Assembly: GCA_019925095.2 (NCBI GenBank)
Contig: CM034412.1
Coordinates: 5,205,501 to 5,269,500, forward strand
Origin: Dendrolimus kikuchii
Taxonomy: Eukaryota; Arthropoda; Insecta; Lepidoptera; Lasiocampidae
Direction: 5' to 3'
DNA length: 64,000 nt
The position numbers and the translations under genes were made by a program. The notes under the pieces are model-generated. The model did no database searches. It worked only from the letters and a program-made list of their open reading frames with translations, and was not told the origin of the DNA. This document shows positions 13,101 through 21,698 of the stretch, in pieces (position 1 is the stretch's first letter; each line of letters begins with the position of its first letter).

Positions 13101-13242
13101 GGAAGAAAAGAAGAGAACAGCGAGATTATCTGCTTTAGTTTACAAGCACATCATAGAAGAAAGAATAGCAGAAGATGGCTGGAAACCGCCTAGTTTGAAA
13201 ATAACTATAAGCAATAGAAAAAATAAGAAAATAGAATTGTGA
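4672..13242 (+). CDS. Glycoside hydrolase family 1 gene, last six exons (5' partial)
   Basis: The six exons at 4672-4806, 8118-8212, 10255-10399, 10887-11038, 11977-12215 and 13065-13242 encode about 314 residues. That is roughly the C-terminal 60 percent of a GH1 beta-glucosidase/myrosinase-like enzyme; insect members are usually near 500 residues. All introns are GT-AG with phases 1, 0, 1, 0 and 2, and every join keeps frame. Visible family landmarks in order are [49 protein letters not shown], the nucleophile segment [10 protein letters not shown] and the glycone site [10 protein letters not shown], then [12 protein letters not shown]1 enzymes are retaining glycosidases that cleave beta-glucosides in the gut, or defence and cyanogenic glucosides. 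The nucleophile Glu is kept, but the usual TENG reads TEHG. The exon with the TxNEP acid/base is not found in 1-4671, so catalytic competence cannot be judged. Introns are filled with mobile elements. Confidence 0.93.
4991..6793 (-). mobile_element. 5'-truncated Jockey-clade LINE
   Basis: The element lies in a GH1 intron, antisense to the gene. TSDs CCAATCAACGG flank it at 4980-4990 and 6794-6804. An A-rich tail, read as T-rich on the plus strand at 4991-5010, marks the 3' end. The 5' truncation falls inside reverse transcriptase, so ORF1 and the endonuclease are absent. The integration structure is complete, so this is one retrotransposition event. Confidence 0.93.
5259..6797 (-). pseudogene. 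Jockey-clade reverse transcriptase fragment
   Basis: The 512-codon open frame is the C-terminal part of a LINE ORF2. Motifs in order are APGTDGI (residues 2-8), [17 protein letters not shown] (about 63-79), [12 protein letters not shown] (motif A, about 135-146), [11 protein letters not shown] (motif B, about 191-201) and LFADDTAL (motif C with the catalytic FADD at 222-225). The thumb and a basic C-terminal tail follow. The catalytic motifs are intact, but the endonuclease and N-terminal part are missing, and the apparent start Met is internal to the original protein. The LINE therefore cannot mobilise itself. The frame has no stops, which suggests a fairly recent insertion. Confidence 0.93.
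7150..7742 (+). repeat. Poly-A SINE (family S) interrupted by a MITE
   Basis: Sense copy ending GAACTCATGCAATAAAAAAAAA. It is split at 7421-7700 by a foldback element (separate entry). Without the insert the SINE reads continuously from CATCAGGTGTACTGT into CTGCTTGTCTG. Confidence 0.8.
7421..7700. mobile_element. Foldback MITE with 65-bp arms
   Basis: The left arm 7431-7495 and right arm 7633-7696 are reverse complements differing by a single one-base indel. The perfect direct repeat GTACTGT at 7414-7420 and 7701-7707 is the apparent target duplication, in host SINE sequence. The left end also forms a small stem-loop, TAACGACTAA/TTAGTCGTTA. There is no coding capacity. A diverged relative lies at 55430-55665, sharing GAGCTGACCGGGAT and ATAACGACTAA. 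Confidence 0.85.
8118..8212 (+). CDS. GH1 exon ([12 protein letters not shown] segment)
   Basis: The acceptor is CCAG at 8114-8117 and the donor GTAAGT at 8213. The exon completes the split Gly codon and encodes [14 protein letters not shown] through AADRARDFT. This corresponds to the GH1 strand and helix before the GDYP motif. It ends in phase 0. Confidence 0.92.
8430..8875 (-). repeat. Poly-A SINE (family S), two abutting partial copies
   Basis: The first antisense copy is 8430-8695. A second partial copy starts immediately after, at 8691, with another CCACCTGATGGAAAG block and runs to 8875. The head-to-tail arrangement suggests insertion of one copy into or beside the other. Confidence 0.75.
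9873..9930 (+). repeat. RTE LINE 3' tail fragment
   Basis: Short 3' end: the last codons of the RTE ORF2 (CGCAAGGGAACTGGCGTGA) followed by the (ATGT)n tail. It lies in a GH1 intron. Confidence 0.75.
10013..10104. repeat. (TA)n microsatellite
   Basis: About 90 bp of nearly pure TA dinucleotide with one TACATA interruption, in a GH1 intron about 150 bp before the exon at 10255. Confidence 0.97.
10255..10399 (+). CDS. GH1 exon (GDFP...RLPTFTPEE segment)
   Basis: The acceptor is CCCCAG at 10249-10254 and the donor is at 10400 (GTTGGC, a weak match). It encodes [15 protein letters not shown], equivalent to the GH1 block DPI..GDYP, and ends in [16 protein letters not shown]. It finishes in phase 1, completing a Gly codon in the next exon. 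Confidence 0.92.
10540..10850 (+). repeat. Short dispersed element ending in CCTAGTA
   Basis: It contains ACTACTGGGCCGATTTCGAT and ends GACGAAGTCACGGTCATATCCTAGTA. Related copies are at 18900-19110 and 34095-34510 (both minus) and 37195-37530 (plus). The CTAG end fits a Helitron-like non-autonomous element; this is inference. Confidence 0.6.
10887..11038 (+). CDS. GH1 exon ([10 protein letters not shown] segment)
   Basis: The acceptor is ACAG at 10883-10886 and the donor GTACGT at 11039. It encodes [17 protein letters not shown], the GH1 block DFxGxNHYT whose Tyr contacts the nucleophile in known structures. The rest is a variable loop ending in GKSAWLR. Fifty codons follow the split Gly and it ends in phase 0. 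Confidence 0.93.
11225..11550. repeat. Dispersed repeat of the ACATCTTGAAGTCGGTGC type, interrupted
   Basis: Blocks around ATAAATATTTTCTACAACATC and TTTATGTTTTACTTAGCACC resemble sequences at 41215-41400 and 53260-53450. Inverted halves are typical of this repeat. It is split by the RTE insertion at 11375-11493. Confidence 0.6.
11375..11493 (-). mobile_element. RTE 3' fragment with 14-bp TSD
   Basis: This 119-bp 3' end of an RTE-clade LINE starts with the tail (ACAT)n on the plus strand. Perfect direct repeats AATTTTGCAATTTT flank it at 11361-11374 and 11494-11507. It is severely 5'-truncated and contains only the last codons of ORF2. Confidence 0.9.
11560..11820 (+). repeat. LINE 3' end, copy 1
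   Basis: ACCACCGGTAGTTTGGGCCT and TGCCGGCGGACCACAAG match the 3' untranslated part that follows the LINE C-terminal frame at 37836-38054. An AATAAATTAATACAT tail follows. It lies in a GH1 intron, 155 bp before the next exon. Confidence 0.6.
11977..12215 (+). CDS. GH1 exon with nucleophile and glycone site
   Basis: The acceptor is TTACAG at 11971-11976 and the donor is at 12216 (GTTAAT). It encodes [13 protein letters not shown], then [13 protein letters not shown] with the catalytic nucleophile Glu, then [16 protein letters not shown], which carries the conserved Glu-Trp pair that binds the glycone. The residue after the nucleophile is His where the family almost always has Asn. DNVEW replaces the commoner DNFEW. 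It ends in phase 2. Confidence 0.95.
13065..13242 (+). CDS. GH1 terminal exon
   Basis: The acceptor is TTTTACAG at 13057-13064. The exon completes a Ser codon and encodes [20 protein letters not shown] and KHIIEERI, the usual GH1 C-terminal strand and helix. A basic tail ends at the TGA, 13240-13242. A possible polyadenylation signal AATAAA lies near 13374. Confidence 0.95.
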
Positions 13243-14260
13243 TTAAAAGTATGTTTCTTTGGTTTATTTATGTTTTTTTGCATAATATTTATTAATATTT
13301 TATTTAATTTTAAAGAAACGTATATAGTTTCATTTTAACAAAAAAAAAACCGCCTTCAAACTAATAAGTAAAAAATAAATATTTTCAACAATATCTTGAA
13401 GTATTTAATTGTCGGTTTTGTTTCTGTTAAAGAAATATTTTTTACTTATTACGTACAGAGATTTAGAAATGATATTTTAAGCGCCTTTAGAAACTGTACT
13501 ACTGGCATGCGTATACAAGTCGCCTGTCCCTATTAACAATGTAGGATATGCAATTTTCGACATTTTGGTTTTATTTCACTAATGACCCTAAAAGAGCATT
13601 GTTTTTCAATAGCAGCAACAAAAAGGTAATTTTTCCTCAGTTTTTAAAATAGCCACATTAACAATGTCATATATGCCACCATCGCCCATTAACAATGACG
13701 AATGTTAACTCCCGACGTTATTAGCGGGGCGCGAGGGGGGTATGCGGGGTATATTTTTGTAAGAAAGAAATTACTAAGACTGATTATCTAAGCTAATGAA
13801 ACCTGAAATGCGATTATTAAGTGCCATTCATACAGGTAGACTTTATAATTAATGATTTTAACAAATTTTATGGCAGATTGTTTTTATTTTGTCCCTAAAT
13901 TGTCAATTATGTTTGATTATTTGTTATTTCTGAAACAAATTTATTAAAAATTGGATTTAATTTATAATATCAATTTAAATACGACATAAACTTAACCAGG
14001 ATTTACTAATGACAATGTTGTATGTGGCACTTCTTACAAAGAATAAATATGTTTGTCCATGTAACTTTGTTGGATGTGACAGATCCGACAAATCATGATG
14101 ACCCATGTACGGATAACAAAGCCATTACTAGCTTTTCAAACATTTAAATAAGTAAAAATGTTATTTAATTACATTGCAAATAAGCTCTCGAACATATATT
14201 AATATATAATTTTTTTTTTTGAAAATTTAATTCTTGTCGTAAAAAAAATATAAACAATTC
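13243..14260. other. AT-rich region downstream of the GH1 gene
   Basis: It holds the presumed 3' UTR. A weak inverted AAACCGCCTTCAAAC/GTCGGTTTTG pair lies at about 13340-13430. No further exon is seen. Confidence 0.4.
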
Positions 14261-14384
14261 AAAGTTCAGAGCGCTCTCCTGTAAAGTTGCTGATTTGCAG
14301 ATCTGGTAATAGGGATAGGCGAAGTCTTCTGACAGGCGCTTGGGCGCTCATCAAAGGTTGCACTCCATTTCTTTGGGATCCATG

Positions 14385-14520
14385 CTGATGAATGGATCTG
14401 ATGATCCTGACTTGGTGACAAGGGGACCAGCTCAGGAGTACATTCTTTTTAATAAAGACAAAGTTTTGAAAATGGTCCACAATTGATGGAGAAATCGCGT
14501 AACATACATGACAAAAAAAA
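14385..14520. repeat. Dispersed repeat with TCCTGACTTGGTGACAAGG core
   Basis: The block GATCCTGACTTGGTGACAAG with CACAATTGATGGAGAAATC recurs in two diverged copies at 53605-53735 and 53843-53975. Confidence 0.55.
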
Positions 14521-14680
14521 AACGTAGTCGAATTGAGAATGATATGTTTCCGCCTTAAAGCCCTTTTGTAATTAGTTACCAAGAATTACTTCGTTTTAAA
14601 GTATTATTGCAACATTGTTCTCATGTGTTTTTAGACAATAAATATTTGTTTCTTTTTAATACTTTTTTTAAATAGCGTCA

Positions 14681-14860
14681 TTGATCGTGTACTAGCGGAG
14701 GATGATGTTAGGAGCCTTAAGAACAGACGAGTGTGCATGACAAGAGTTATGAATGTCAAAGAAGCAAGTGAGGTGTGTAAGAATGGGCCTAAATGGCGCT
14801 CTGTTGTTCGTACCTACTCCGCAAGGGAACTTGCGTGAAGTTATGTATGTATGTATGTAT
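14681..14860 (+). repeat. RTE LINE 3' fragment
   Basis: It encodes the C-terminus of RTE ORF2 ([17 protein letters not shown] through the ARELA-type end) and finishes with the tail (TATG)4. It is 5'-truncated; no clear target duplication was found. Confidence 0.8.
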
Positions 14861-15049
14861 TAGTATTTTAGTAAAATAATTCAACTCAAAAATCGAAAGA
14901 TGTCTTGTGACCTCTTGTAGCGTTATATTCTCATGTATAGGAGCTTTTCATGTTGGGGCAACATCTACGATAACTTTATTGACTGTGGATAGATTCGTTT
15001 TCTTAATGGGTTAAAAATACGATATCCATATTAGTGTACCTAAGTACAA

Positions 15050-15310
15050 ATATTATCTGCCAATATGTAACGTCATTCACAATTGCAAACAATATCGCAT
15101 TACAACGCATTACACCCATGGCCTCATCTATGTGAGACGACCTAGAACTGTAACATTATTTCAGACGAGGACCCTCATCATACGTTATCTGTCAATATTT
15201 AACACCATTATAATATCGCATCACAAATAACGCATAAAACCCAACGCGATATCCACGTGAAATGGCCTATAACTTCAACATCCTAGATGAAGCAGTAAGG
15301 TACTATAGGG
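15050..15310. repeat. Tandem pair of an AACGCATTAAA-type repeat
   Basis: Two successive diverged units contain ATCGCAT...AACGCAT...CCACGTGAAATGGCCTA-type blocks. The same unit recurs as a pair at 31640-31960 and singly at 33815-33925. Confidence 0.6.
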
Positions 15311-15409
15311 ACCCGTACACGATCCTACAGTGGGCGGGGCTTGCAGGACTTAGAGGCATTCTTCAGTGTTGCAAGACGCAATGCGGGCTACAACAACATT
15401 TACAGTCCT

Positions 15410-15540
15410 GCATTACGGCCTCTGTGGTTGAGCGGGCTACGTCATTGCCGGCGTAGCTCACTGCAACGCAGAGATTCCGGGTTCGATTCCTGGTATGGTA
15501 AATTTCGGAAACGAATTTTCTCCGTTATTTAATTTTTAAC
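15410..15540 (+). repeat. tRNA-derived SINE head
   Basis: GCCTCTGTGGTTGAGCGGG (A-box region) and CCGGGTTCGATTCCTGG (B-box) are spaced as in a tRNA gene. The acceptor stem is not convincing and the sequence runs into a non-tRNA body, so I call it a SINE and not a tRNA gene. Confidence 0.6.
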
Positions 15541-15639
15541 CCTTTAGTTTTCATCAAAGCCCTGAGACTCATTTTTCGCTACTTCGTATAGTTTAGTTTG
15601 TGGCCTCGGAGGCTGGAAAAATTCACCAGTCTATATCTC

Positions 15640-15990
15640 TATTAATATTATAAATGCGAAAGTAACTCTGTCCGTCTGTTACGCTTTCACAAACAATTAC
15701 TGGATCGATCGGGCTAAAACTCAGTGTATATATATATTTTTTCGATGCCGAGAATAAATATGGGATACCTTTTATCCCGAAAAATGGGATAGTTTCCGGG
15801 CTAAAAATATATTTGTCTCTCTGTATATTATGCTTTTACGGAAAAACTATTTGACCGATATGGTTGATATTCGGTATATATGTAATTTTATTACCGAGGG
15901 TGGACAAGGGATATTTTCATCCCGGATAATGGGATAGATTTACGTAAAGGTTATCCCAGAAAATGAGATAGAGTTTTTTTGTGATTTGCC
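15640..15990 (+). repeat. Dispersed AT-rich element
   Basis: It starts TATTAATATTATAAATGCGA, contains CAATTACTGGATCGATC, and repeats blocks of the TTATCCCGAAAAATGGGATAG type. This resembles the short lepidopteran elements found near 48205 and 16250. Confidence 0.5.
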
Positions 15991-16004
15991 ATTTTCATCC
16001 CTGG

Positions 16005-16100
16005 TTATTTAGGTCATTTGCGCCATTTCGGCCATTTCAGTCATGCCGCCATTTCGATCATTTGTCCATTTCGGCCATTTTGATCCATTTTTGTCATTTA
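16005..16100. repeat. Degenerate GCCATTTCG tandem repeat
   Basis: About ten imperfect copies of a 9-bp CCATTTCGG unit. On the minus strand it reads as a low-complexity NGRNDQNG-like frame without a recognisable gene. Confidence 0.8.
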
Positions 16101-16737
16101 TGTAGTTTATAGATAGATAGACGGGGTATAGATAAATAAAACTAAAACGGGTTGAAATAGAGGATGAAAGTTTGTATTGGAGACCAATCATTTCTCAGGT
16201 TTATAGATATAATTTTTTTATCATCTATAAAAAAATACGATAGAACTTAATCTATCTGTCTGTTAAGCTTTCACGGAAAAACAACTAGGATTACTGGATC
16301 GGTACTGCTGTAATTTTGTTTAAATGTAGTTTTAATACCGAAAAAGGACGTAAATATACTTCAAGCCGGGAGATGGGATAGTTTGCGATATAAAATAAAG
16401 TGAATCTTCCGGGGGCAAATAGTACTTAATTAAAAAAATATATACAATGTAACCTGTATTAAGGCCTGCTTTTTAAACAAGAGGTACGCACTGACCCGCG
16501 GCGCAAACTCTGGTGTAATTATAAAATTAAATACCATCAGACTTTCAGACAAAATTATGTTTCATGTCAATTATTGAATAGGTATTTATAAGATTCTGCT
16601 AGTTGCTGAACTGTGATGATAGCATAGTCATTTACTACACCAATTAAATTTCTTAACAATAACCAAAGTAACTCCCAACCCTGGAGAGAAATTATGTTAA
16701 ATTTATATGATTTAACGACTAGCACGTTAGGTTGACC

Positions 16738-16880
16738 AATGGCCGGTTCCTATATCATACTATTCATTCACTTGCTTTACCATGAGTTGACTTTTGACAT
16801 TACTCATATGGAGCTTGTGTTAAATGTTAACCGATAGTAAGGTAAATAAATGGTCGGTAGGATATAGGAAATGGCCATAA
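16738..16880. mobile_element. Short inverted-repeat element, copy 1
   Basis: Ends are ATGGCCGGTTCCTATATC and, reverse-complemented, ATGGCCATTTCCTATATCC, with imperfect arms of about 45 bp. Related copies lie at 50257-50400 and, more diverged, at 54760-54885. There is no coding capacity. Confidence 0.55.
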
Positions 16881-17331
16881 ATCTCCAAAGTAGGTATCCC
16901 TTCAAAGACCTAATGGGAACTGGACACGGGCGCAGCGCGGGCGGTGGTTAGTTGAGTTGTCAACAATTTCCATACTATTTTTGTATTTATTGGCAATTTA
17001 AGTATTCAAGACTGACCCTGTAAAGCCAATTATAACCATAACATAAAACAGATGGATGATGGACTGAAAGAACAGAAATATTCTTTACATCTTTGAATAG
17101 TGCCTATTTATTTTTCAGACTATCGTCCTCTGTTCTATGTCATGGTTACAATTTAACTAATTTATTTAAGTAAATTGAATTTTAGTATTTAAGTTCTTTT
17201 TCATTTCTCATATTCTGAAACTACGCTTGAAGTTGCCTGATCACAGGGATGAAAGATGAAACTTGTATTTTTCGTCCCCGGGAAACGATTTTCCCTGCTG
17301 TAAAAAAATTTAAAAACTATGCGAACCATAA
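16881..17331. other. Unassigned AT-rich stretch
   Basis: Nothing recognisable except a short GC-rich patch near 16922-16960. Confidence 0.3.
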
Positions 17332-17393
17332 TAAAAAAGTTGGGACATGAGTCGCATATATTATCACATGCGACTCATGTCCCAACTTTTTTA
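17332..17393. repeat. Perfect hairpin, 26-bp arms
   Basis: Arms 17332-17357 and 17368-17393 are exact reverse complements around a 10-base loop (ATATTATCAC). The arm contains GTTGGGACATGAGTCGCAT. No flanking gene or other element explains it. Confidence 0.95.
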
Positions 17394-18580
17394 CAGCCAC
17401 TGTTAAATCGTGGCGTAAGATGTTTACAAAATTATTGTTTAATTTAAATAAATTTGAGCTAAATATTTACTTTATGATATTATCAGTGACAAATAAAATA
17501 CTGGCTGGTAGAATGCCACAGAAAAAGAAATTTACTTGACGTTTCATATATGACGTATTAAATGCGTTCATCAGATTTAGATTGGATTTAACGCCTGATT
17601 TCATTACAGAAGTAGTTGTTTGTCAACTAATCACTTTTTATATACTTTTCTCATATTCGAAATGAAAAGCAGTGTTAACTTCGGGTGAAAGGTCTATTGG
17701 GGCACTGGAACTATTACCGCCCTCGCTACGTTCGTTCCAACTATCTCATGCCTGAATAGGTCACTTTCACTTCTCGTGTAACAATCTAGTTGTTAAACAC
17801 TTCTTGAAATATTAATTTGTTGAGGACTGTAAATATTTTAATTATAAATGAAAACTGCACGTGCGGAATATAATGAGATTTTAATAGTAAAAAAAATCTA
17901 CAGATAAAACAAAAGAACATCTACGTTCTAAATTCAAAATTTTAGTATCTTTGGTGGCCAGTATTATGCCGCACCAAGTGAATAAAAACTTTTTGTTGGA
18001 GATTCCAACACTTGTATTGTATACCACTATGTGGTAGAATGTACTTTCCATCCACTATTGTATAACATATGTATAAACTACATTCTTGCAAATAAAGATA
18101 TTGATTGATTGATAACTAACGGTTTTAGAGGCTCAGTCTTAAATAGCCTATAAATACAAAAGGTTTTAAATACAAGCTTTTGAGATCCTGGATATCATGT
18201 AGCAGCAGAATGCTAGCCAAGACAAGTAAAACGAGCCCAACCACGACGGGTCTATCTTATTTAGTACAGGAGTTCCTATGGCCACCTTCCGACTCCATCA
18301 TTAAATCAGCTCCATGGTACCATATTATTGCATTATCACGCGATGTACATATGAGTACGAAATTTCAGCTCAATCGGAAACCGGGAAGTTGGTCAAATTT
18401 AACTTGCAAGATTCCACCCGAATTTACATACATTCCTACATCGGTACATCCATTGCAAGTTAAATAAAAGCTTGTTAAAATAGTATGGAAATTGTTTACA
18501 ACGTATCAAGTGGGCGTATACATAAACCATAATCCCCAACAAAAATTGTTCTCCCTGTTACTTTTGTTATGTACTAACAT
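17394..18580. other. Mostly unassigned; LINE-tail fragment near 17990-18115
   Basis: The only recognisable piece is a plus-strand LINE 3' end: TATTGTATACCACTATGTGG to GCAAATAAAG with an (ATTG)n tail at about 18094-18113. Two short frames at 18180-18467 and 18492-18716 have no recognisable domain. Confidence 0.45.
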
Positions 18581-19110
18581 TTGCCCGCGACTTTGTCCAC
18601 ACTGGACAGGTAACAAATATTATAGTTATTTTGCTAAATATAAAATTAAAGGTTATTTTCAGCAGGGTAAATGGATTTTTTTAAATATGAAAATATATGA
18701 ATCCCACTCTCGCTAGACTCATAGGTTTGCTGGAAGAAAACTCTTTAGGGTAAAGCTCGCCTTTGTACATCACCATTATTTTGTAGTTTTATTTGTGACC
18801 ATTTTGTGTACAATACAGAATAAAGAGTCCCGGAAATTACCGTAAACATTCGGGTTAAGTAATGTTACTAAATGTTACACAACTACAATTATTTTAATAA
18901 AGATTTTATTGATCAGTGAAAATTTCGCATAGGAATCAACTATTTTTTCCACCTGGCAACTTTACTGTCCCAAGAAAATTTCCGTAGAATTCTCGGAATA
19001 TAAAGTACCACGTATTTTAAAGCCGGAAATTTACTATCGATTAGCGGAAACCGTATCAAAATTGACCCAGTAGTTTTTAAATGAATCCCGAACAAACAGA
19101 CAAACACAAT
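18580..19110 (-). repeat. Short dispersed elements (GCGACTTCGTCC type)
   Basis: TTTGCCCGCGACTTTGTCC at 18580 and the block GAATCCCGAACAAACAGACA at about 19083 match the family of 34095-34510. The part between is diverged. Confidence 0.5.
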
Positions 19111-19170
19111 AAATTGTAAAAATCAAAGACTATAATTTTTTAATATTATAGATTAAGCATAATTTCCTAA

Positions 19171-19658
19171 TTATTCATCAAGAAAACTAGAGGGTGAATT
19201 AGCAAATTGTGATTGCCGAGTCAGTACATCAATTAGATGTTGACCAAGAAGACTTAATTGGTGTAATAATTGGTTATGCTCACGGCTAACTTCAACCCTT
19301 TGGGACTCCACTCGCAGCCGCTCCATCTCCCGCTCATGAAGACGCTGGTCTCGAAGTTCCTCGTATTCGAGGCGACGCTGTTCGATAGCCGCAAATTCAG
19401 AGACAGCTCTATCAAACGTAGTCGATCCCCTGTTTCTTCTTACTCCTAAGAGTGACTGACGAAGTATGTTCCGATGAGAGTTTGAGGCGCGCATTCGTGG
19501 TCTTTTTAGAGTTTGAGGCTGAGGTAAGAGCGGTGGGAGAGAAGACAGTGGTGATGGTGATGTTTTGCAGGTGAATGGTGGAGATGGACTCATTTGTGAA
19601 TTTTTTTCAAGTGGTGGGGATGGAGGCATGGGAATGATCGATGATGTTGGCAGATCAA
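19171..19658 (-). CDS. SANT-like gene, last exon
   Basis: The acceptor TTTGCAG lies just upstream on the minus strand (19659-19665) and the TAA stop is 19171-19173. It encodes a Pro-rich linker, basic RMRASNSHRN, FDRAVSEFAAIEQRR and an acidic/basic heptad-like coiled coil, ending in SSFLDE. The ATG at 19629 is internal, not the gene start. Confidence 0.85.
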
Positions 19659-21610
19659 CTGCAAATAAAAGTAATTATTTATTAATAATACAGAAACATT
19701 AGTTAACCTTTTAAGACGGAACCACCACAAATTTGTTGCTGAACTTGTGGTCAAATACAGATAATTGAAATGAACGTTGAACTGATGCTTTCTCCCTCTA
19801 ACTACATAGAATTTGTATTAGAGTAAAAGAGACTATATAATTCTCTTGGTTTTGGCGCGGCAATTTTGATGGCAGCTGGCAGATTATGGACAAAAATAAT
19901 ATTAAATTTGGCCCCTTTTAAGGGTTAAATCACATAGATATGTATCGTTACCTCTGTTTCCCATTGGGTAGGCAGAGACCATGGATCTCTACCCGCTAAG
20001 ACCTGACAAAACCTTTTCGCTTCATTAACTTTCATTAATTTCTTCATACATACACACTTATTTAAAGTGCTATTTAAGTAACCTTTTTTCAAAACATTTT
20101 CAATTTGATTGTGGTGAGTATGTAGCGGTCTACCGGCACCGACTCTAACAGCCACAATGATGCCATATACTTGTTTTGTGATTTTGCTTTCATTCAGTCT
20201 CTCTTTATGATCAAACCACCTAAATATTCCTTTTTCAACTCTTGTTACTATCTACAGCAAATCCACTTTCTTCTTGATTTGTTGATGACCTCTAAAAAAA
20301 GGTATAAATCTATAATAATAATAAATCTAGATGTGTAAAGTATCCACAATGAATTTAAAATAAGGAAAGAATCAAGAGGGTGTCTTTTGGACCAGTAGAT
20401 TCCAATGGTCTTATTCATAAAGAGTAAGAGTAAGTTTGAATGTTTCTTTAAGAACCATAAAGAAGTGCTCAAATTTACTCTAAAATGTTATTTTCTTTAT
20501 TGCAGTAGTTCGGCAGTCGTATATGTAGTATGGACATTTGCAACACCAAAGGTGCTACAAATGCGCTGCTGTTCTCTAAGGGAGACTGGAACCTGGTCAC
20601 TAATGGCAGAACACAACTCAAGGTTGTTATGGCGGCATACTCTAGACCAGGGGTGGTAGCCATCCAGTTGGGCAAATACTCTTCCACTTGGCTGTGGGCT
20701 GTTTTGTTGCCTCTTACGACAGGCTGCCCGGCCGCGGGAAATTGTATTCTTTCTCTATTCCTGCACGGATAGCATAAATGTGGTGGAGAGTTCCTTCAGC
20801 TAGGCCGCATTCACAGAGGGAGTGGTCTTGAATTCTAATTGACCAAGCCGGATTATTGCTGAAATGTCTTTTTCAGATAGCTTTCAGTGATAAAAGAACT
20901 AAGATTTTGGATCTCTGACCTGTTCAAGATTTCCATAATACTTCCTGACATTTGGTAATTGGTAAGAGCACGTAAGTCTCAGAAAAGCATTTGTTATACT
21001 CGTTAGTCCCTGTATAGACAGCTTCCTTTTTTTGTTAACCCAGGGGAATGTATTTTCTTACAACACACACTCCAACCATGGATAGGGTAAGGCCAAATGC
21101 AGCGCCTAATGCCACCTCCACAAGTGCATATGTGACTCTCGGGGGAACCAAACCTTGCCCCAGAGGACGCAATTCGACCAAACTACCCACTAAACCTAAC
21201 CTGCGCCTCTGTAAAATACACTTAGTGGGACACCATGGAATCTAGAAAAGTGGTACTGCATTGTGATGCCCTTGTGTGCAGACTAGATACACCCCGGTGG
21301 CAATGTGTACCCCTACATATCAGCAAAGGAATGATAGGTCTGCTGCTACTTCCATATGCAGTGGGACCCTACGATATAGACAGCTTCCTTGACACAAAAG
21401 ACAGCTATCTCACTGCCGCTGATGCCTTCTTGAATTTTGTCTGGAATCTAACCTATCCCAAGACCCAGTCACATGCACATGAGAATAATTTCATATAAAT
21501 CCTAGAACCTAATTGAATCGCCACCTACCCGATCTAGTTATGAATGTAGACCATCCTGAGACTCCCAAAAACAAAGTTAATTTCAAGTAAACCACCCACC
21601 GAAATGAAAG

Positions 21611-21698
<88 letters not shown>

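Noticed and set aside
15410..15495. Possible tRNA gene
   Set aside because: A- and B-boxes are present, but no acceptor-stem pairing could be made and the sequence continues into a SINE-like body.
21235..21498. 87-codon plus-strand frame as a possible host exon
   Set aside because: No recognisable domain and no convincing splice sites. It lies beside LINE debris in an intron of a minus-strand gene.
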